A stretch of 64,000 nt of DNA from Nocardia wallacei (GTDB lineage Bacteria; Actinomycetota; Actinomycetes; Mycobacteriales; Mycobacteriaceae): the NCBI RefSeq assembly GCF_014466955.1, contig NZ_AP023396.1, positions 6,324,001-6,388,000 of the forward strand. The letters are read 5' to 3'. Positions 54,897 through 63,823 of this stretch are shown here, piece by piece. A program made the position numbers and the translations under genes. Each line of letters opens with the position of its first letter. Position 1 is the stretch's first letter. The notes below the pieces were generated by a model. That model did no database searches, was not told the DNA's origin, and saw nothing but the letters and a program-made list of their open reading frames with translations.

Positions 54897-56141
54897 TCAT
54901 GATCGGTCGGCTCGACCGTACGTCACGCGGCCGGCGCACTCACCGAAGGTGATGGTGGTGCCGGACGGCCCCGGGGCGGTGGCGCGCAGCGTGACCTCGT
55001 CGCCGTCGCGGAGGAAGGCGATCTCGCTGCCGTCGGCGAGGCGCAGGGGTTCGGTTCCGCCCCAGGTGATTTCGAGCAACGAGCCGCGCTGGCGCCGCCC
55101 GGGGCCGGAAACGGTGCCGCTGGCGAAGAAGTCGCCCGCGCGCAGACCCGCGCCGTTGACGGTCGAGTGCGCCAGCATCTGCGCGGCGGTCCAGTAGGTC
55201 GAGGCGTAGGGCGCGGTGGAGACGACCTCGCCGTTGAGGTCGATGTCGATGTCGATGTCGAAGGCCCAAGCGGCAGTGGCGGAGTCGTCCAGATACGCGG
55301 CCAGTGGCGCCTCGCGCGGCGGCGGCGCGACCCGTGCCCGATCGAGGCAGGCCAGCGGGGTCACCCACGCCGCGATGGAGGTGGCGAACGACTTGCCGAG
55401 GAAAGGGCCGAGGGGAACGTATTCGAACGCCTGGATGTCGCGGGCGGACCAGTCGTTGGTGAGCACCAGGCCGAAGATGTGGTCGTCGGCGTCGCGCAGG
55501 GCGATTTCCCCGCGCGGCACCGGCGATCCGAGGACGAACCCGACCTCGGCCTCGATGTCGAGGCGGCGGCTCGGCCCGAAGGTGGGCGGCCCTGCGGGCT
55601 CGGGTCGCAGGCCCTCGGGCCGCCGGATGGCGGTGCCGCTGGGGACGATCGTGCCCGCCCGCCCGTGATAGCCGATGGGCAGATGCTTCCAGTTCGGTGT
55701 CAGCGGCGGCTGCCCGGGACGGAAGATCCGCCCCACGTTGGTCGCGTGGAACTCGTTGCCGTAGAAGTCCACATAATCGGCGACGGTGAACGGCAGGTGC
55801 AGCGTGCAGGCGGCCAGCGGAACCGCCTCGCGTACAACGCTTTCGGCCACGGCCGCGTCCTCCACCGCGCGAACCACTCCCGCGCGCACCCGATCCCAGG
55901 TCGCCCGGTCACGGGCCAGCAGGATATCCAGGTTCGCGGCGTCCGCGGCGGCGATGTCGTCGGCCGCCGCGCCCGCGTGCCGGAGCAGCGCGGCGACGGA
56001 CAGCGCGTGGTCACCGAGCCGGACGCCGAGCCGCGGCCCGCACGCCGCGGTCGAGTACGAGCCGTAGGGCAGGTGGGTGCTCCCGAAACCGGTGCCGCCC
56101 AGCCGCCCGGCGGCGGTGAGCCTGGTCGTGCCCACGCTCAC
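54897..56141 (-). CDS. fahA: Fumarylacetoacetase
   Basis: 414 aa, the usual length of the two-domain FAH. N-terminal barrel, then the catalytic domain with VADYVDFYGNEFHATNVGR (metal and catalytic His region), EAEVGFVLGSPVPRG, TNDWSARDIQAFEYVPLGPF and a C-terminal FASGTVSGPGRRQRGSLLE. It hydrolyses fumarylacetoacetate to fumarate and acetoacetate, the last step of tyrosine breakdown. Its start overlaps the hmgA stop by 4 bp. No maleylacetoacetate isomerase gene is seen in the window. Confidence 0.95.
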   Translation of the reverse strand: MSVGTTRLTAAGRLGGTGFGSTHLPYGSYSTAACGPRLGVRLGDHALSVAALLRHAGAAADDIAAADAANLDILLARDRATWDRVRAGVVRAVEDAAVAESVVREAVPLAACTLHLPFTVADYVDFYGNEFHATNVGRIFRPGQPPLTPNWKHLPIGYHGRAGTIVPSGTAIRRPEGLRPEPAGPPTFGPSRRLDIEAEVGFVLGSPVPRGEIALRDADDHIFGLVLTNDWSARDIQAFEYVPLGPFLGKSFATSIAAWVTPLACLDRARVAPPPREAPLAAYLDDSATAAWAFDIDIDIDLNGEVVSTAPYASTYWTAAQMLAHSTVNGAGLRAGDFFASGTVSGPGRRQRGSLLEITWGGTEPLRLADGSEIAFLRDGDEVTLRATAPGPSGTTITFGECAGRVTYGRADRS

Positions 56142-57325
56142 CCGACCGTCCGCCCGGCCCAGACCCAGGCGTATTCGCCGTCGTCCGCGGCGGTTCCGCC
56201 CTCACCCAGTTCCAGTGGCCGGAAGGTATCCACCATCACCGCCAGTTCGTCGACGCTCCGCACTCCCAGCGACGCCTCGACCGCGCCGGGCTGCGGCCCG
56301 TGCGCGTGCCCGCCCGGATGCAGCGACACCGAGCCGACTCCGATCCCGGAGCCCTTGCGCGCCGCGTAATCGCCTGCGGCATAGAACATCACCTCGTCGG
56401 AGTCGACATTGGAGTGGTAGTACGGCACCGGCACCGACAGCGGGTGGTAATCGACCTCGCGCGGCACGAAATTGCAGATGACGAAGTTGTCGCCCGCGAA
56501 GACCTGGTGCACCGGCGGGGGCTGGTGCACCTTGCCGGTGATCGGCATGAAGTCCTCGACATTGAACGTGTAGGGGTACAGGCAGCCGTCCCAGCCCACT
56601 ACGTCGAACGGGTGGTCGGCGTAGACGAAGCGCGTGCCGACGATGTTGCCGCCCGCGCGGTGCTTCACCAGCACCTCCACATCCGTACCCGACGCGAGCA
56701 GCGGTCGCGCGGGGCCGTGCAGGTCGCGTTCGCAGTAGGGCGCGTGCTCGAGGAACTGCCCGAACCGCGACAGGTAGCGCTCGGGCGGGGCGATGTGGCC
56801 GTTGGCCTCGACCGCGTACAGCCGGCTCGGGCCCTCGGGTACCCAGCGGTGTGTCGTGGCGCGCGGGATCACGACGAAATCGCCGGTGCGGTAGGGCAAT
56901 ACGCCGAACACCGTCTCGACGGCGCCGCGCCCGGACTCGACGTACACGCACTCGTCGCCGACCGCGTCGCGGTAGTACGGCGACGCCGCCGCGGCCACCA
57001 CGTAGGCGAGGCGCACGTCGCCGTTGCCCAGCACCAACCGGCGGCCGGTCACGGCGTCGACCTCGTCCACCGCGTCGCCGAACAGGTCGTGCAGGCGCAG
57101 GTGGCGCGGTTTGAGCGGATGGTTCGGCACCGTCGACTGGTCCGGCAGGTCCCAGATCGCACTACCGACGATCGACGAGGGGATCGTGCGGTGATACAGC
57201 AGCGAGGAGTCGGAGGAGAAGCCCTCCTCCCCCATCAACTCCTCGTACCGGAGGCGGCCCGCGTCGTCACGGAACTGGGTGTGCCGGGTGGCCGGCACCT
57301 CGCCCACACGTCGGTAGTACGCCAT
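56138..57325 (-). CDS. hmgA: Homogentisate 1,2-dioxygenase
   Basis: 395 aa. The cupin-fold dioxygenase is marked by MAYYRRVGEVPATRHTQFRD at the start, GDFVVIPRATTHRWVPEGP, HPFDVVGWDGCLYPY, and the iron-ligand region VHQVFAGDNFVICNFVPR. It opens the ring of homogentisate with O2 to give maleylacetoacetate. First gene of the hmgA-fahA-nitroreductase set; divergent from an IclR regulator with an inverted repeat between them. Confidence 0.95.
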   Translation of the reverse strand: MAYYRRVGEVPATRHTQFRDDAGRLRYEELMGEEGFSSDSSLLYHRTIPSSIVGSAIWDLPDQSTVPNHPLKPRHLRLHDLFGDAVDEVDAVTGRRLVLGNGDVRLAYVVAAAASPYYRDAVGDECVYVESGRGAVETVFGVLPYRTGDFVVIPRATTHRWVPEGPSRLYAVEANGHIAPPERYLSRFGQFLEHAPYCERDLHGPARPLLASGTDVEVLVKHRAGGNIVGTRFVYADHPFDVVGWDGCLYPYTFNVEDFMPITGKVHQPPPVHQVFAGDNFVICNFVPREVDYHPLSVPVPYYHSNVDSDEVMFYAAGDYAARKGSGIGVGSVSLHPGGHAHGPQPGAVEASLGVRSVDELAVMVDTFRPLELGEGGTAADDGEYAWVWAGRTVG

Positions 57326-57342
57326 GTCCGATCCTCGCTGTC

Positions 57343-57373
57343 CGATAAACGGTTATGGAACGATCTATTATCG
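57343..57373. promoter_or_regulatory. Inverted repeat upstream of hmgA, candidate IclR operator
   Basis: CGATAA, 19 bases, TTATCG, with inner CGAT-CTATT-ATCG at 57361-57373. It lies 18-48 bp upstream of the hmgA start in an AT-rich island. Either the long or the short symmetry could be the binding site of the divergent IclR regulator. Confidence 0.5.
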
Positions 57374-57523
57374 ACCATGCTGCGCTACAGTGTGAGGCGT
57401 GTCAATCCCGCTCGTGTTCGCCGCCCCGGTCGAGGCCGCCGCGTTCTGTCCGCCGAAATCACTTCCCCCGCGCGCGGTGGTGAAAGCCTCTGCGGCACAG
57501 CGGCACTCGATCGGACGACCACG

Positions 57524-58222
57524 GTGACAGCCGTGCCGCGCACGGAACCGACCGACGGTGCGCAGACGCTCGAGCGGGGGCTGGCCGTCCTGGTCGAGCT
57601 GAGCCGCCACCCCGACGGGCTGACCATCGCGCAGGTCGCGACCGCCTGCGGTCTGCACCGATCGATCACCACCCGGCTGCTGGTGTCGTTGCAGCGCACC
57701 GGTTTCGCGCGCCGCGACGAGAGCGGCGCGTACCGGGTCGGCCCGGCGGTCGCCGAACTGCTGGGCCGGGCCCGGCCGCGGTTACGCGAGGTGGCCGGGC
57801 CCGTTCTGGAGCGTCTGGCGCGGACGGTGGACGCCACCGCGTCGCTGGTGGAGGTAATCGATGGGTTCGCGGTCACCACGCTGGTCGCCGAGCCACCGAC
57901 CGACGGGCCGCGCTTCTCCTACCGCCTCGGCAACCGCGATCCGCTCGATCGCGGCGCGGGCGGGGTGGCGGCGCTGGCCGCCGCGCCGCCGCGACCGGGC
58001 GAACCCGATCGCGTCGCGGCGGCGCGCGCCGAGGGCTGTCTCGTCACGCACGGGGAGCTCAATCTCGGCGCGCACGCCATCGCCGCGCCGCTGCCCGGCT
58101 GGGGGCGGCCCACGGCGATCAACATCGTCACCAACCGGCAGGCCGTCATCGACGCCGCCCGCCGACCGCTGCTGGACGCCGTGCGCGAGATCGGCGCCCA
58201 CGCCGCGAATCCCGAAGCGTGA
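57524..58222 (+). CDS. IclR-family transcriptional regulator
   Basis: 232 aa from GTG 57524 (GTG 57533 is equally possible); an in-frame reading continues far upstream antisense to hmgA but is not coding. The HTH is TLERGLAVLVELSRHPDGLT to HRSITTRLLVSLQRTGFARR; the ligand domain includes LVEVIDGFAVTTLVAEPP and NLGAHAIAAPLPGW. Divergent placement next to hmgA-fahA suggests it senses homogentisate or a related aromatic and controls that operon. Confidence 0.88.
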   Translation: MTAVPRTEPTDGAQTLERGLAVLVELSRHPDGLTIAQVATACGLHRSITTRLLVSLQRTGFARRDESGAYRVGPAVAELLGRARPRLREVAGPVLERLARTVDATASLVEVIDGFAVTTLVAEPPTDGPRFSYRLGNRDPLDRGAGGVAALAAAPPRPGEPDRVAAARAEGCLVTHGELNLGAHAIAAPLPGWGRPTAINIVTNRQAVIDAARRPLLDAVREIGAHAANPEA

Positions 58223-58241
58223 CCGCGGCTTCGAGCCCGGC

Positions 58242-59912
58242 CTACCGGCGGGCGGCGTGCGCGCGGGACAGATTCCAGCTGTTCCAGGTGTCGTCGTCCA
58301 CTCGGTGCCGCAGCCGGTCACGCAGCTGCGTGCGTAGCGGGTCGGGCAGGCGGTCGACGGCGGGCAGGACGTCGAGAGAGAGTTCGGTGAGGTAGGTGGC
58401 GTCGAGATTCTTGCCGTGCTGCCAGCGGTCGATATTCCGGTCGGCGATGAGGGCCTCCGGGTTCAGCGCGGCGAGTACGAGCAGGGCGGCCGTCGCGGTT
58501 CCGACGGCGGCGCGAGGCAGCCAGGTCAGTTCCAGCCGCACGACGGCGACCACCACCAGCACGTAGACGACGCCGAGCCAGAGTTCGCAGGTCTCCACCA
58601 GCAAACGCAGGACGGTGAATCCGTAGGCCTGCTGGTAGGTCCACATGCGGCCGAGCGCGGATGCGAGGATCACCAGGGTGAGGCCGCTGATCGCGCCCAG
58701 CAGTAGCCGCAGCCACCGCCGGTCCGCCGCGGAATCCTTTGCCGCCCAGTGTAATACGCTCAGGATGACCGCGAGGGTGAGTACGGTGACCGCGGCCAGC
58801 TGCCAGAAACCGCTGCGCGCGTACTCGGCGTAGGTCAGTCCGGCGGTGCGCTGCACGTAGTCGTCGCCGCCGAACAGGGCCACCAGCTGGGCCGCGACGA
58901 AAGCCGCGAACACGATCGTCAGCGCGCCGACCGGCAGTCCCCACTCCGTCCGGCTCAGTGTCCGGCGCGAAACGCCGTGGCGCTCTTCCGAAGGCGGCGG
59001 CGGTCCGGCGAGCAGGTACATGGCGCTGACGGTGACGGTGCCCGCCACGGCGAACACCACCAGCCAGCGCGCGACGGAACCGCCGTCCACGTTCGGCACG
59101 AGGCCGACGACGAGGGCGCCGAAGGTGGCGTCGGCGCTGCCCAGGAGCGGCACGAACACCAGCAGCAACGCCACGGTTGCGGCCGCCGAGACGCCGAGGC
59201 GGCGGTGTCGGGTGCCGACGCCTTCGCGCGCTCGGCCCAGTGCGGTGTACACCCAGGCGAGCGCACCGAACGAGGCCAGCGGCACGGCGATGGCGTCGTA
59301 GAGCATGCCGTGGATCGACCGCCGCCCGACCACCGCCAGCGACCCGGCCACACACGCCGCCACGGCGCACAGCGCGAACAACCACTCCGCCGCGCGCACG
59401 GCCCCGACGGCGAGCAGCGCCAGCGCCACACCGGTCCACCAGATCCGTTCCCAGTTCCGCTTCGTCGCCACCCCCGCCGCTCCCCGGGCGCGCCGGTCGA
59501 CCATGATCACCGCGCCCGCCGAAGCCGAACCCGCCAGCAGCCAGCCGATCCCGGGCCGGTCCACCGGAACCGCCAGTGCCGCGACCGCTCCCGCCACAGC
59601 CGCGGCAGGCAGCACCCCGGCCGGGCAGGTCACCCGCCGCCAGCGCGGCGGCGCGACCGGCGTGCCGGCGGAGGTGGGGTTGCGGTCGGGTCCGGTGCTG
59701 GTGGTGGTGGGGGCGGGTGGGGGCCAGAGGATCTCGTTCCATGGTGAGAGTGGCTGGGGCCCAGGGTCTTTCGGTGGCGAGGTGGCGGTTCGGGCGTCGC
59801 CGAGGGCGTTGTCGGGCGGGGTGATGGTGGGTTCGCTCGGTTTCGGGGGATTCGGCGGTGCGTCCTCGTTTTGCGGGGAAGGGGTTTCGTCGTGGGCGGG
59901 TTGGTCGGGCAA
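58242..59912 (-). CDS. DUF4173-like polytopic membrane protein
   Basis: 556 aa from TTG at 59912, which has AGGAGA upstream. The same frame stays open antisense to the histidine kinase gene to 61103, but that part is not coding. The first 90 residues are a Pro/Thr-rich cytoplasmic tail (PQNEDAPPNPPKPSEPT); about 12 TM helices follow. Segments such as RNWERIWWTGVALALLAVGA, FVPLLGSADATFGALV and YAEYARSGFWQLAAVTVLTL match DUF4153/DUF4173. No function is established; it is on the same strand as, and 74 bp beyond, the two-component genes. Confidence 0.8.
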   Translation of the reverse strand: MPDQPAHDETPSPQNEDAPPNPPKPSEPTITPPDNALGDARTATSPPKDPGPQPLSPWNEILWPPPAPTTTSTGPDRNPTSAGTPVAPPRWRRVTCPAGVLPAAAVAGAVAALAVPVDRPGIGWLLAGSASAGAVIMVDRRARGAAGVATKRNWERIWWTGVALALLAVGAVRAAEWLFALCAVAACVAGSLAVVGRRSIHGMLYDAIAVPLASFGALAWVYTALGRAREGVGTRHRRLGVSAAATVALLLVFVPLLGSADATFGALVVGLVPNVDGGSVARWLVVFAVAGTVTVSAMYLLAGPPPPSEERHGVSRRTLSRTEWGLPVGALTIVFAAFVAAQLVALFGGDDYVQRTAGLTYAEYARSGFWQLAAVTVLTLAVILSVLHWAAKDSAADRRWLRLLLGAISGLTLVILASALGRMWTYQQAYGFTVLRLLVETCELWLGVVYVLVVVAVVRLELTWLPRAAVGTATAALLVLAALNPEALIADRNIDRWQHGKNLDATYLTELSLDVLPAVDRLPDPLRTQLRDRLRHRVDDDTWNSWNLSRAHAARR

Positions 59913-59986
59913 GGTTGTTCTCCTGAGGGTGTGCGGTATCGCCCCGGGAGCCGATCGGCGGCCGGGCGGTGGGTTGCGGAGGGTGG

Positions 59987-61009
59987 TTAGGGTGCGGGTG
60001 GCGCGGCGGCCGGAAGGGTCACGCGGATACGGGAACCGGGGTCGGCGACGGCAATGGTGCCGCGATGCAGGTCGACCACCCAGCGGGCGATGGCGAGGCC
60101 CAGCCCGGTGCCGCCGCCGTCGGCGCGGCCGCCGCGGGTGAAGCGGTCGAAGACGCGGGCGCGTTCGTCGGGCGGGATCCCCGGGCCGTCGTCCTCGACG
60201 TCGATGACGAGTTCGCTGCCCGCGGTGTGCGCCCGGATGCGCACCTGCCCGCCCGCCGGGCCGTGCCGGGCGGCATTCTCCAGCAGGTTCAACAGCACCT
60301 GCTGCAGCCGGGCCCGATCGGCGTACACCGTGGCGTCGGCGGGCCGCACCTCGCTGTGGAAGCGGATGCCGCGCCCGAGGGCCGCGGCCAGGACCTCCCC
60401 TTCGGCCACCACCTCCGCGAAAAGCGTTGCGACACCGATTTCTTCGCGATCCAGCGGCATGGCGCCCGCCTCGATGCTGGAGATGTCCAGCAACTCGGAG
60501 ACCAGCCGGCCGAGCCGTTCGGTCTGGGCCAGCGCGGTTTTCAATGTCGTCGGGTCGGGCTCGGACACCCCGTCGACCAGGTTCTCCAGCACGGCGTTCA
60601 GCGCGGTGATCGGCGTGCGCAGTTCGTGCGAGACGTTGGCGATCAGTTCGCGCCGCTGCCGGTCGGCGGCGGCGAGATCGGCGGCCATCCGGTTGAACGC
60701 CTCGGCCAGCTGCCCGACCTCGTCCCGCGAGGAGGCCCGCACCCGATTCGTGTAGTCGCCGTGGGCCATTCGCTGTGCGGCGGCGGTCATCTCGCGCAGC
60801 GGTTTGGTGATGCCGTGTGCCAGGAACTGTGAGGTCACCAGCGCGATCACCATGGCGGCCAGCGTGGTCAGCGGCGGCAGCCAGCCGATCCGCAGCCGGA
60901 AGTAGCCGAATGCCAGCCCGCCCGCGAAGATCATCAGCACGGCCAGCTTGAGTTTGAGGGACGGAATCCGGTCCAAGGGCCGCGGCAGTGCGTCCGACAC
61001 CCGGCTCAC
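59987..61009 (-). CDS. HAMP sensor histidine kinase
   Basis: 340 aa from GTG at 61009, overlapping the regulator stop by 4 bp. Two closely spaced TM helices (KLKLAVLMIFAGGLAFGYF; LTTLAAMVIALVTSQFLAHG) leave almost no external loop, so it probably senses membrane or intracellular cues. HAMP (MTAAAQRMAHGDYTNRVRAS), H-box ANVSHELRTPITALNAVLEN, N-box QVLLNLLENAARHGP, G1 VEDDGPGIPP and G2 GTGLGLAIA are intact. Confidence 0.92.
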   Translation of the reverse strand: MSRVSDALPRPLDRIPSLKLKLAVLMIFAGGLAFGYFRLRIGWLPPLTTLAAMVIALVTSQFLAHGITKPLREMTAAAQRMAHGDYTNRVRASSRDEVGQLAEAFNRMAADLAAADRQRRELIANVSHELRTPITALNAVLENLVDGVSEPDPTTLKTALAQTERLGRLVSELLDISSIEAGAMPLDREEIGVATLFAEVVAEGEVLAAALGRGIRFHSEVRPADATVYADRARLQQVLLNLLENAARHGPAGGQVRIRAHTAGSELVIDVEDDGPGIPPDERARVFDRFTRGGRADGGGTGLGLAIARWVVDLHRGTIAVADPGSRIRVTLPAAAPPAP

Positions 61010-61707
61010 CGCGCCTCCAGCGCGTAACCGACGCCGTGCACCGTGCGAATGAGATCGGCGCCCAGCTTGCGGCGCAACGCTTTGATGTGGCTGTCGACGG
61101 CACGGGTGCCCGCCGCGTCCGCCCAGTCCCACACCTCCTCGAGGAGTCGTTCGCGCGGATGCACCACGCGGGGACGGCGGGCCAGCCGGGCGAGCAGATC
61201 GAACTCCAGCGGGGTCAGCTTGGCCTCCACCCCGCCACGCCAGACCCGGCGCTGGTCGGCGTCGATGCGCAGGTCGCCGACCACTATCCGGGCGCCGTCC
61301 TCGACGCCCGCGCGTTCGACCCGGCGCAGCAGCGCGTGCACCCGGGCGGTGAGGACGCGCAGCGAGAACGGTTTGGTCAGATAGTCGTCGGCGCCGACGC
61401 CGAGCCCGATGAGCTGGTCGGTCTCGTCGGCCCGCGCGGTGAGCATGAGCACCGGGACGGGCCGGGCGGCCTGGATTCGCCGGCAGACCTCCAGCCCGTC
61501 GAAGCCGGGCAGCATGACGTCGAGCACCACCAGATCCGGCGCCAGCGTCTCGGCCGCGGCGACCGCGCCCGGACCGTCGTGCGCCATATCGACGGTGAAC
61601 CCTTCGGCCCGCAGCCGCGCCGCCACCGATTCCGCGATCGTGAGCTCGTCGTCCACGACCAGAATCCGGCGCGCCGTCGCTCCCCCGGCCGGTACGTTCT
61701 GTTCCAT
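61006..61707 (-). CDS. OmpR-type response regulator
   Basis: 233 aa from ATG at 61707; a longer frame to 61938 overlaps the divergent oxidoreductase gene and is rejected. Receiver: VVDDE, phosphoacceptor in [18 protein letters not shown], and YLTKPF. Winged helix: [41 protein letters not shown]. Paired with the overlapping kinase. Which of the many actinobacterial systems it corresponds to cannot be told from the sequence alone. Confidence 0.93.
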   Translation of the reverse strand: MEQNVPAGGATARRILVVDDELTIAESVAARLRAEGFTVDMAHDGPGAVAAAETLAPDLVVLDVMLPGFDGLEVCRRIQAARPVPVLMLTARADETDQLIGLGVGADDYLTKPFSLRVLTARVHALLRRVERAGVEDGARIVVGDLRIDADQRRVWRGGVEAKLTPLEFDLLARLARRPRVVHPRERLLEEVWDWADAAGTRAVDSHIKALRRKLGADLIRTVHGVGYALEAR

Positions 61708-61807
61708 ATCGGGGACCCTAACCACCCGCTGTGGAGAGAACCGGTACCAAGTGTGGAGATTTCGTGTGCGCGGAATGCCGCGAGTGCGCCGGAAGTTGCC
61801 TGGGACC

Positions 61808-62725
61808 ATGAGAGCTTTGGTGTACGACCCGGACGCGCGGCACGGTCTGCGACTCGGCGAGGCCCCCGATCCGACACCCGGACCCGGACAGGCACTGGTA
61901 CGGATCGCGGCCACATCGCTCAACTTCGGCGAGGTCACGTATCTGGGTAAGAACTACGCTCCCGGCGAGGTGGCCGGGTGGGACGCCGCCGGGGTCGTGG
62001 CGGCCGCGGCCGCCGACGGCAGTGGCCCGGCGGCCGGGCAGCGGGTGGTCACCTTCGGCTGGCGGGGCGGCTGGGCCGAACTGCGCGCGGTGGACACCGG
62101 CGAGCTGGCGGTGCTGCCGGACGAGGTCGACCTCGGCGCCGCGGCGGCGCTGCCCGTGGCCGGTGTGACCGCGTTGCGCGCGCTGCGCCGGCTGGGCCCG
62201 ATCGTCGGTCGGCGGGTCCTGGTCACCGGCGCGTCCGGCGGGGTCGGGCGCTTCGCGGTCCGGCTCGGCGCGCTGGCCGGGGCGCATGTGGTCGCGGCGG
62301 TCGGACGACCCGAGCGCGGCGCGGGGCTCCTGGAATCCGGTGCGGCCGAGGTGGTTTCGGGCGGGCTGTCCGAGGTGCGGGAACCGGTACACGGCGTGAT
62401 CGACAATGTGGGCGGCCCGCTGCTGGCCGAAGCCTACGCGCTGCTGGCCCCGGAGGGTCTGGCCCTCAGCGTCGGCAAGGCGTCGATGGCGCCGACCACG
62501 ATCGACTTCGAGCAGGCACGGGTGGCCAATCCCGGCGCCCGGATCGAGGCGTTCGGGGTCGGCCCAGGATTCGGCCCGGACCTGGCCTACCTGGCCGCAC
62601 TCGTGGCCGCCGGACGGCTCGACCCGCAGGTGGGCTGGCGCGGCGACTGGGCGCGCGCGGGCGAGGCCGCCGATCTGCTGCTCGGCCGCGAGGTGAACGG
62701 CAAGGTGGTGCTGGACATCGCATGA
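61808..62725 (+). CDS. Quinone-oxidoreductase-like MDR dehydrogenase
   Basis: 305 aa. GroES-like N-terminal domain ([32 protein letters not shown]) and Rossmann domain with [20 protein letters not shown]. No zinc ligands are present, so it is a zinc-free NADPH:quinone reductase/enoyl reductase type. The end [10 protein letters not shown] is typical. It is divergent from the two-component regulator (100 bp between starts) and may be one of its targets. Confidence 0.9.
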   Translation: MRALVYDPDARHGLRLGEAPDPTPGPGQALVRIAATSLNFGEVTYLGKNYAPGEVAGWDAAGVVAAAAADGSGPAAGQRVVTFGWRGGWAELRAVDTGELAVLPDEVDLGAAAALPVAGVTALRALRRLGPIVGRRVLVTGASGGVGRFAVRLGALAGAHVVAAVGRPERGAGLLESGAAEVVSGGLSEVREPVHGVIDNVGGPLLAEAYALLAPEGLALSVGKASMAPTTIDFEQARVANPGARIEAFGVGPGFGPDLAYLAALVAAGRLDPQVGWRGDWARAGEAADLLLGREVNGKVVLDIA

Positions 62726-62780
62726 ACGCACGAGCCGGGCGAGGCGCCGAGGTGACGCCCCGCCCGGCTCGCTCGGGTGA

Positions 62781-63455
62781 TCAGCTGGCCGGTGCGGGCG
62801 TATTGATCGTCTGGAAGAACTGCACCGCGGCGGCGATACCCACGGGAACACCGACCAGGAGCGAGCCCCCGGCCGCGCCCAGCGCGACACCGACGCTGGC
62901 GCCCGCGATGCACCCGCCGGGCGCACCGGCGAAGAAGATCGGAGCCGTGAGCGCGCCGACGGTCAGCGCGCCCAGCACGCAACCGCCGATCAGGCCGACG
63001 AGGCCACCGATCAGCGTGCCGACGCCGGTGGCCAGACCGAACTGGGTACTCGCCGTCGACAGCGCCGAGTTGAAATCGGCTTGGGCGTCGACGAATTGCA
63101 GCGGCATGTCCACCGGGTGCGCGGTGGCCGGGTCGGTGCTGGGCGTGAGGGTCGCGGTGTTGCCGTCGATGGCGGCCGACACCGGGAACTCGAGCCCGTT
63201 CATCCGATAGGCCAGCGGTAGACCGCCCAGCACGGTGCCCGCCGAATCCAGCACCACGAACTGGTTGTCCCGCGCCGCCAGGTAACCCGCGTCGGTGGTG
63301 AGGACGATCGATTTCCCGACAACGTCTGCGTCCCAGTGGATTACGTCGGCGGCCGCTCCCTCAGCGGCGGCCGGAGCGGCGTGTACCGCACCCGTCGCAG
63401 TGGTCAATGCCGCGACGGCGAGTACGGACGTGGCTGCGAACTTCCGAAACTTCAT
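62781..63455 (-). CDS. Secreted or cell-envelope protein with Gly-rich hydrophobic C-terminus
   Basis: 224 aa from the ATG at 63455, where a Sec signal peptide begins (FRKFAATSVLAVAALTTATG, cleavage likely after VHA). The middle (KSIVLTTDAGYLAARDNQFV to GNTATLTPST) is predicted beta-rich; the last 80 residues are Gly/Ala-rich and hydrophobic (GVGTLIGGLVGLIGGCVLGA; GASVGVALGAAGGSLLVGVP), able to sit in a membrane. This layout is common among Nocardia secreted proteins without an assigned role. Confidence 0.8.
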   Translation of the reverse strand: MKFRKFAATSVLAVAALTTATGAVHAAPAAAEGAAADVIHWDADVVGKSIVLTTDAGYLAARDNQFVVLDSAGTVLGGLPLAYRMNGLEFPVSAAIDGNTATLTPSTDPATAHPVDMPLQFVDAQADFNSALSTASTQFGLATGVGTLIGGLVGLIGGCVLGALTVGALTAPIFFAGAPGGCIAGASVGVALGAAGGSLLVGVPVGIAAAVQFFQTINTPAPAS

Positions 63456-63823
63456 GTGATTCAGTGCTTTCTCCAGTGTTTGCGCCGCCGGTCCGGCGCG
63501 CACGGCCCCGAAGGGCCTTCTGGGAGAGTCGGGCCGCGCTGTTACCCGGGTAGTACCGTCGTGTGAACAACGAGAAAATTGGGAATTCTCAGCAACCTTC
63601 GCAACCGAATCACCGGAACTTTGCTAACGTTCGCCGCCCCGCCGCCGAAACCCGCTGCGCCCGTGGCAGAACCGTCGCATCACAGCACCGCGACACCGCG
63701 CGACCTCCACCGACGTCGACCGTGCCCGCAGTCGAGGCGAGGCACAGTATCGCCCTTTCATGGCCGTGGCAACGTTCGCCCGCGCGATATCGACACTCGA
63801 ATTCCTCCTGAGAACAATGTTGC
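63456..63823. other. 368-bp intergenic region
   Basis: It holds the promoter of the secreted-protein gene. A GGCCC-CGAA-GGGCC hairpin lies at 63504-63517 in the transcribed leader of that gene (minus strand), without a U-tract. The stretch 63545-63620 is comparatively AT-rich (AACGAGAAAATTGGGAATTC). No coding sequence is supported. Confidence 0.5.

Noticed and set aside
56300..57523. Apparent long N-terminal extension of the IclR regulator
   Set aside because: It is antisense to hmgA and lacks domain similarity; normal IclR length is reached from 57524.
59913..61103. Apparent extension of the DUF4173-like protein to 953 residues
   Set aside because: The extra part reads the histidine-kinase region in the wrong frame; a TTG with AGGAGA at 59912 explains the start.
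63504..63517. Rho-independent terminator at the GGCCC-CGAA-GGGCC hairpin
   Set aside because: The stem is only 5 bp and no T-run follows on either strand; it lies in a 5' leader rather than after a gene.
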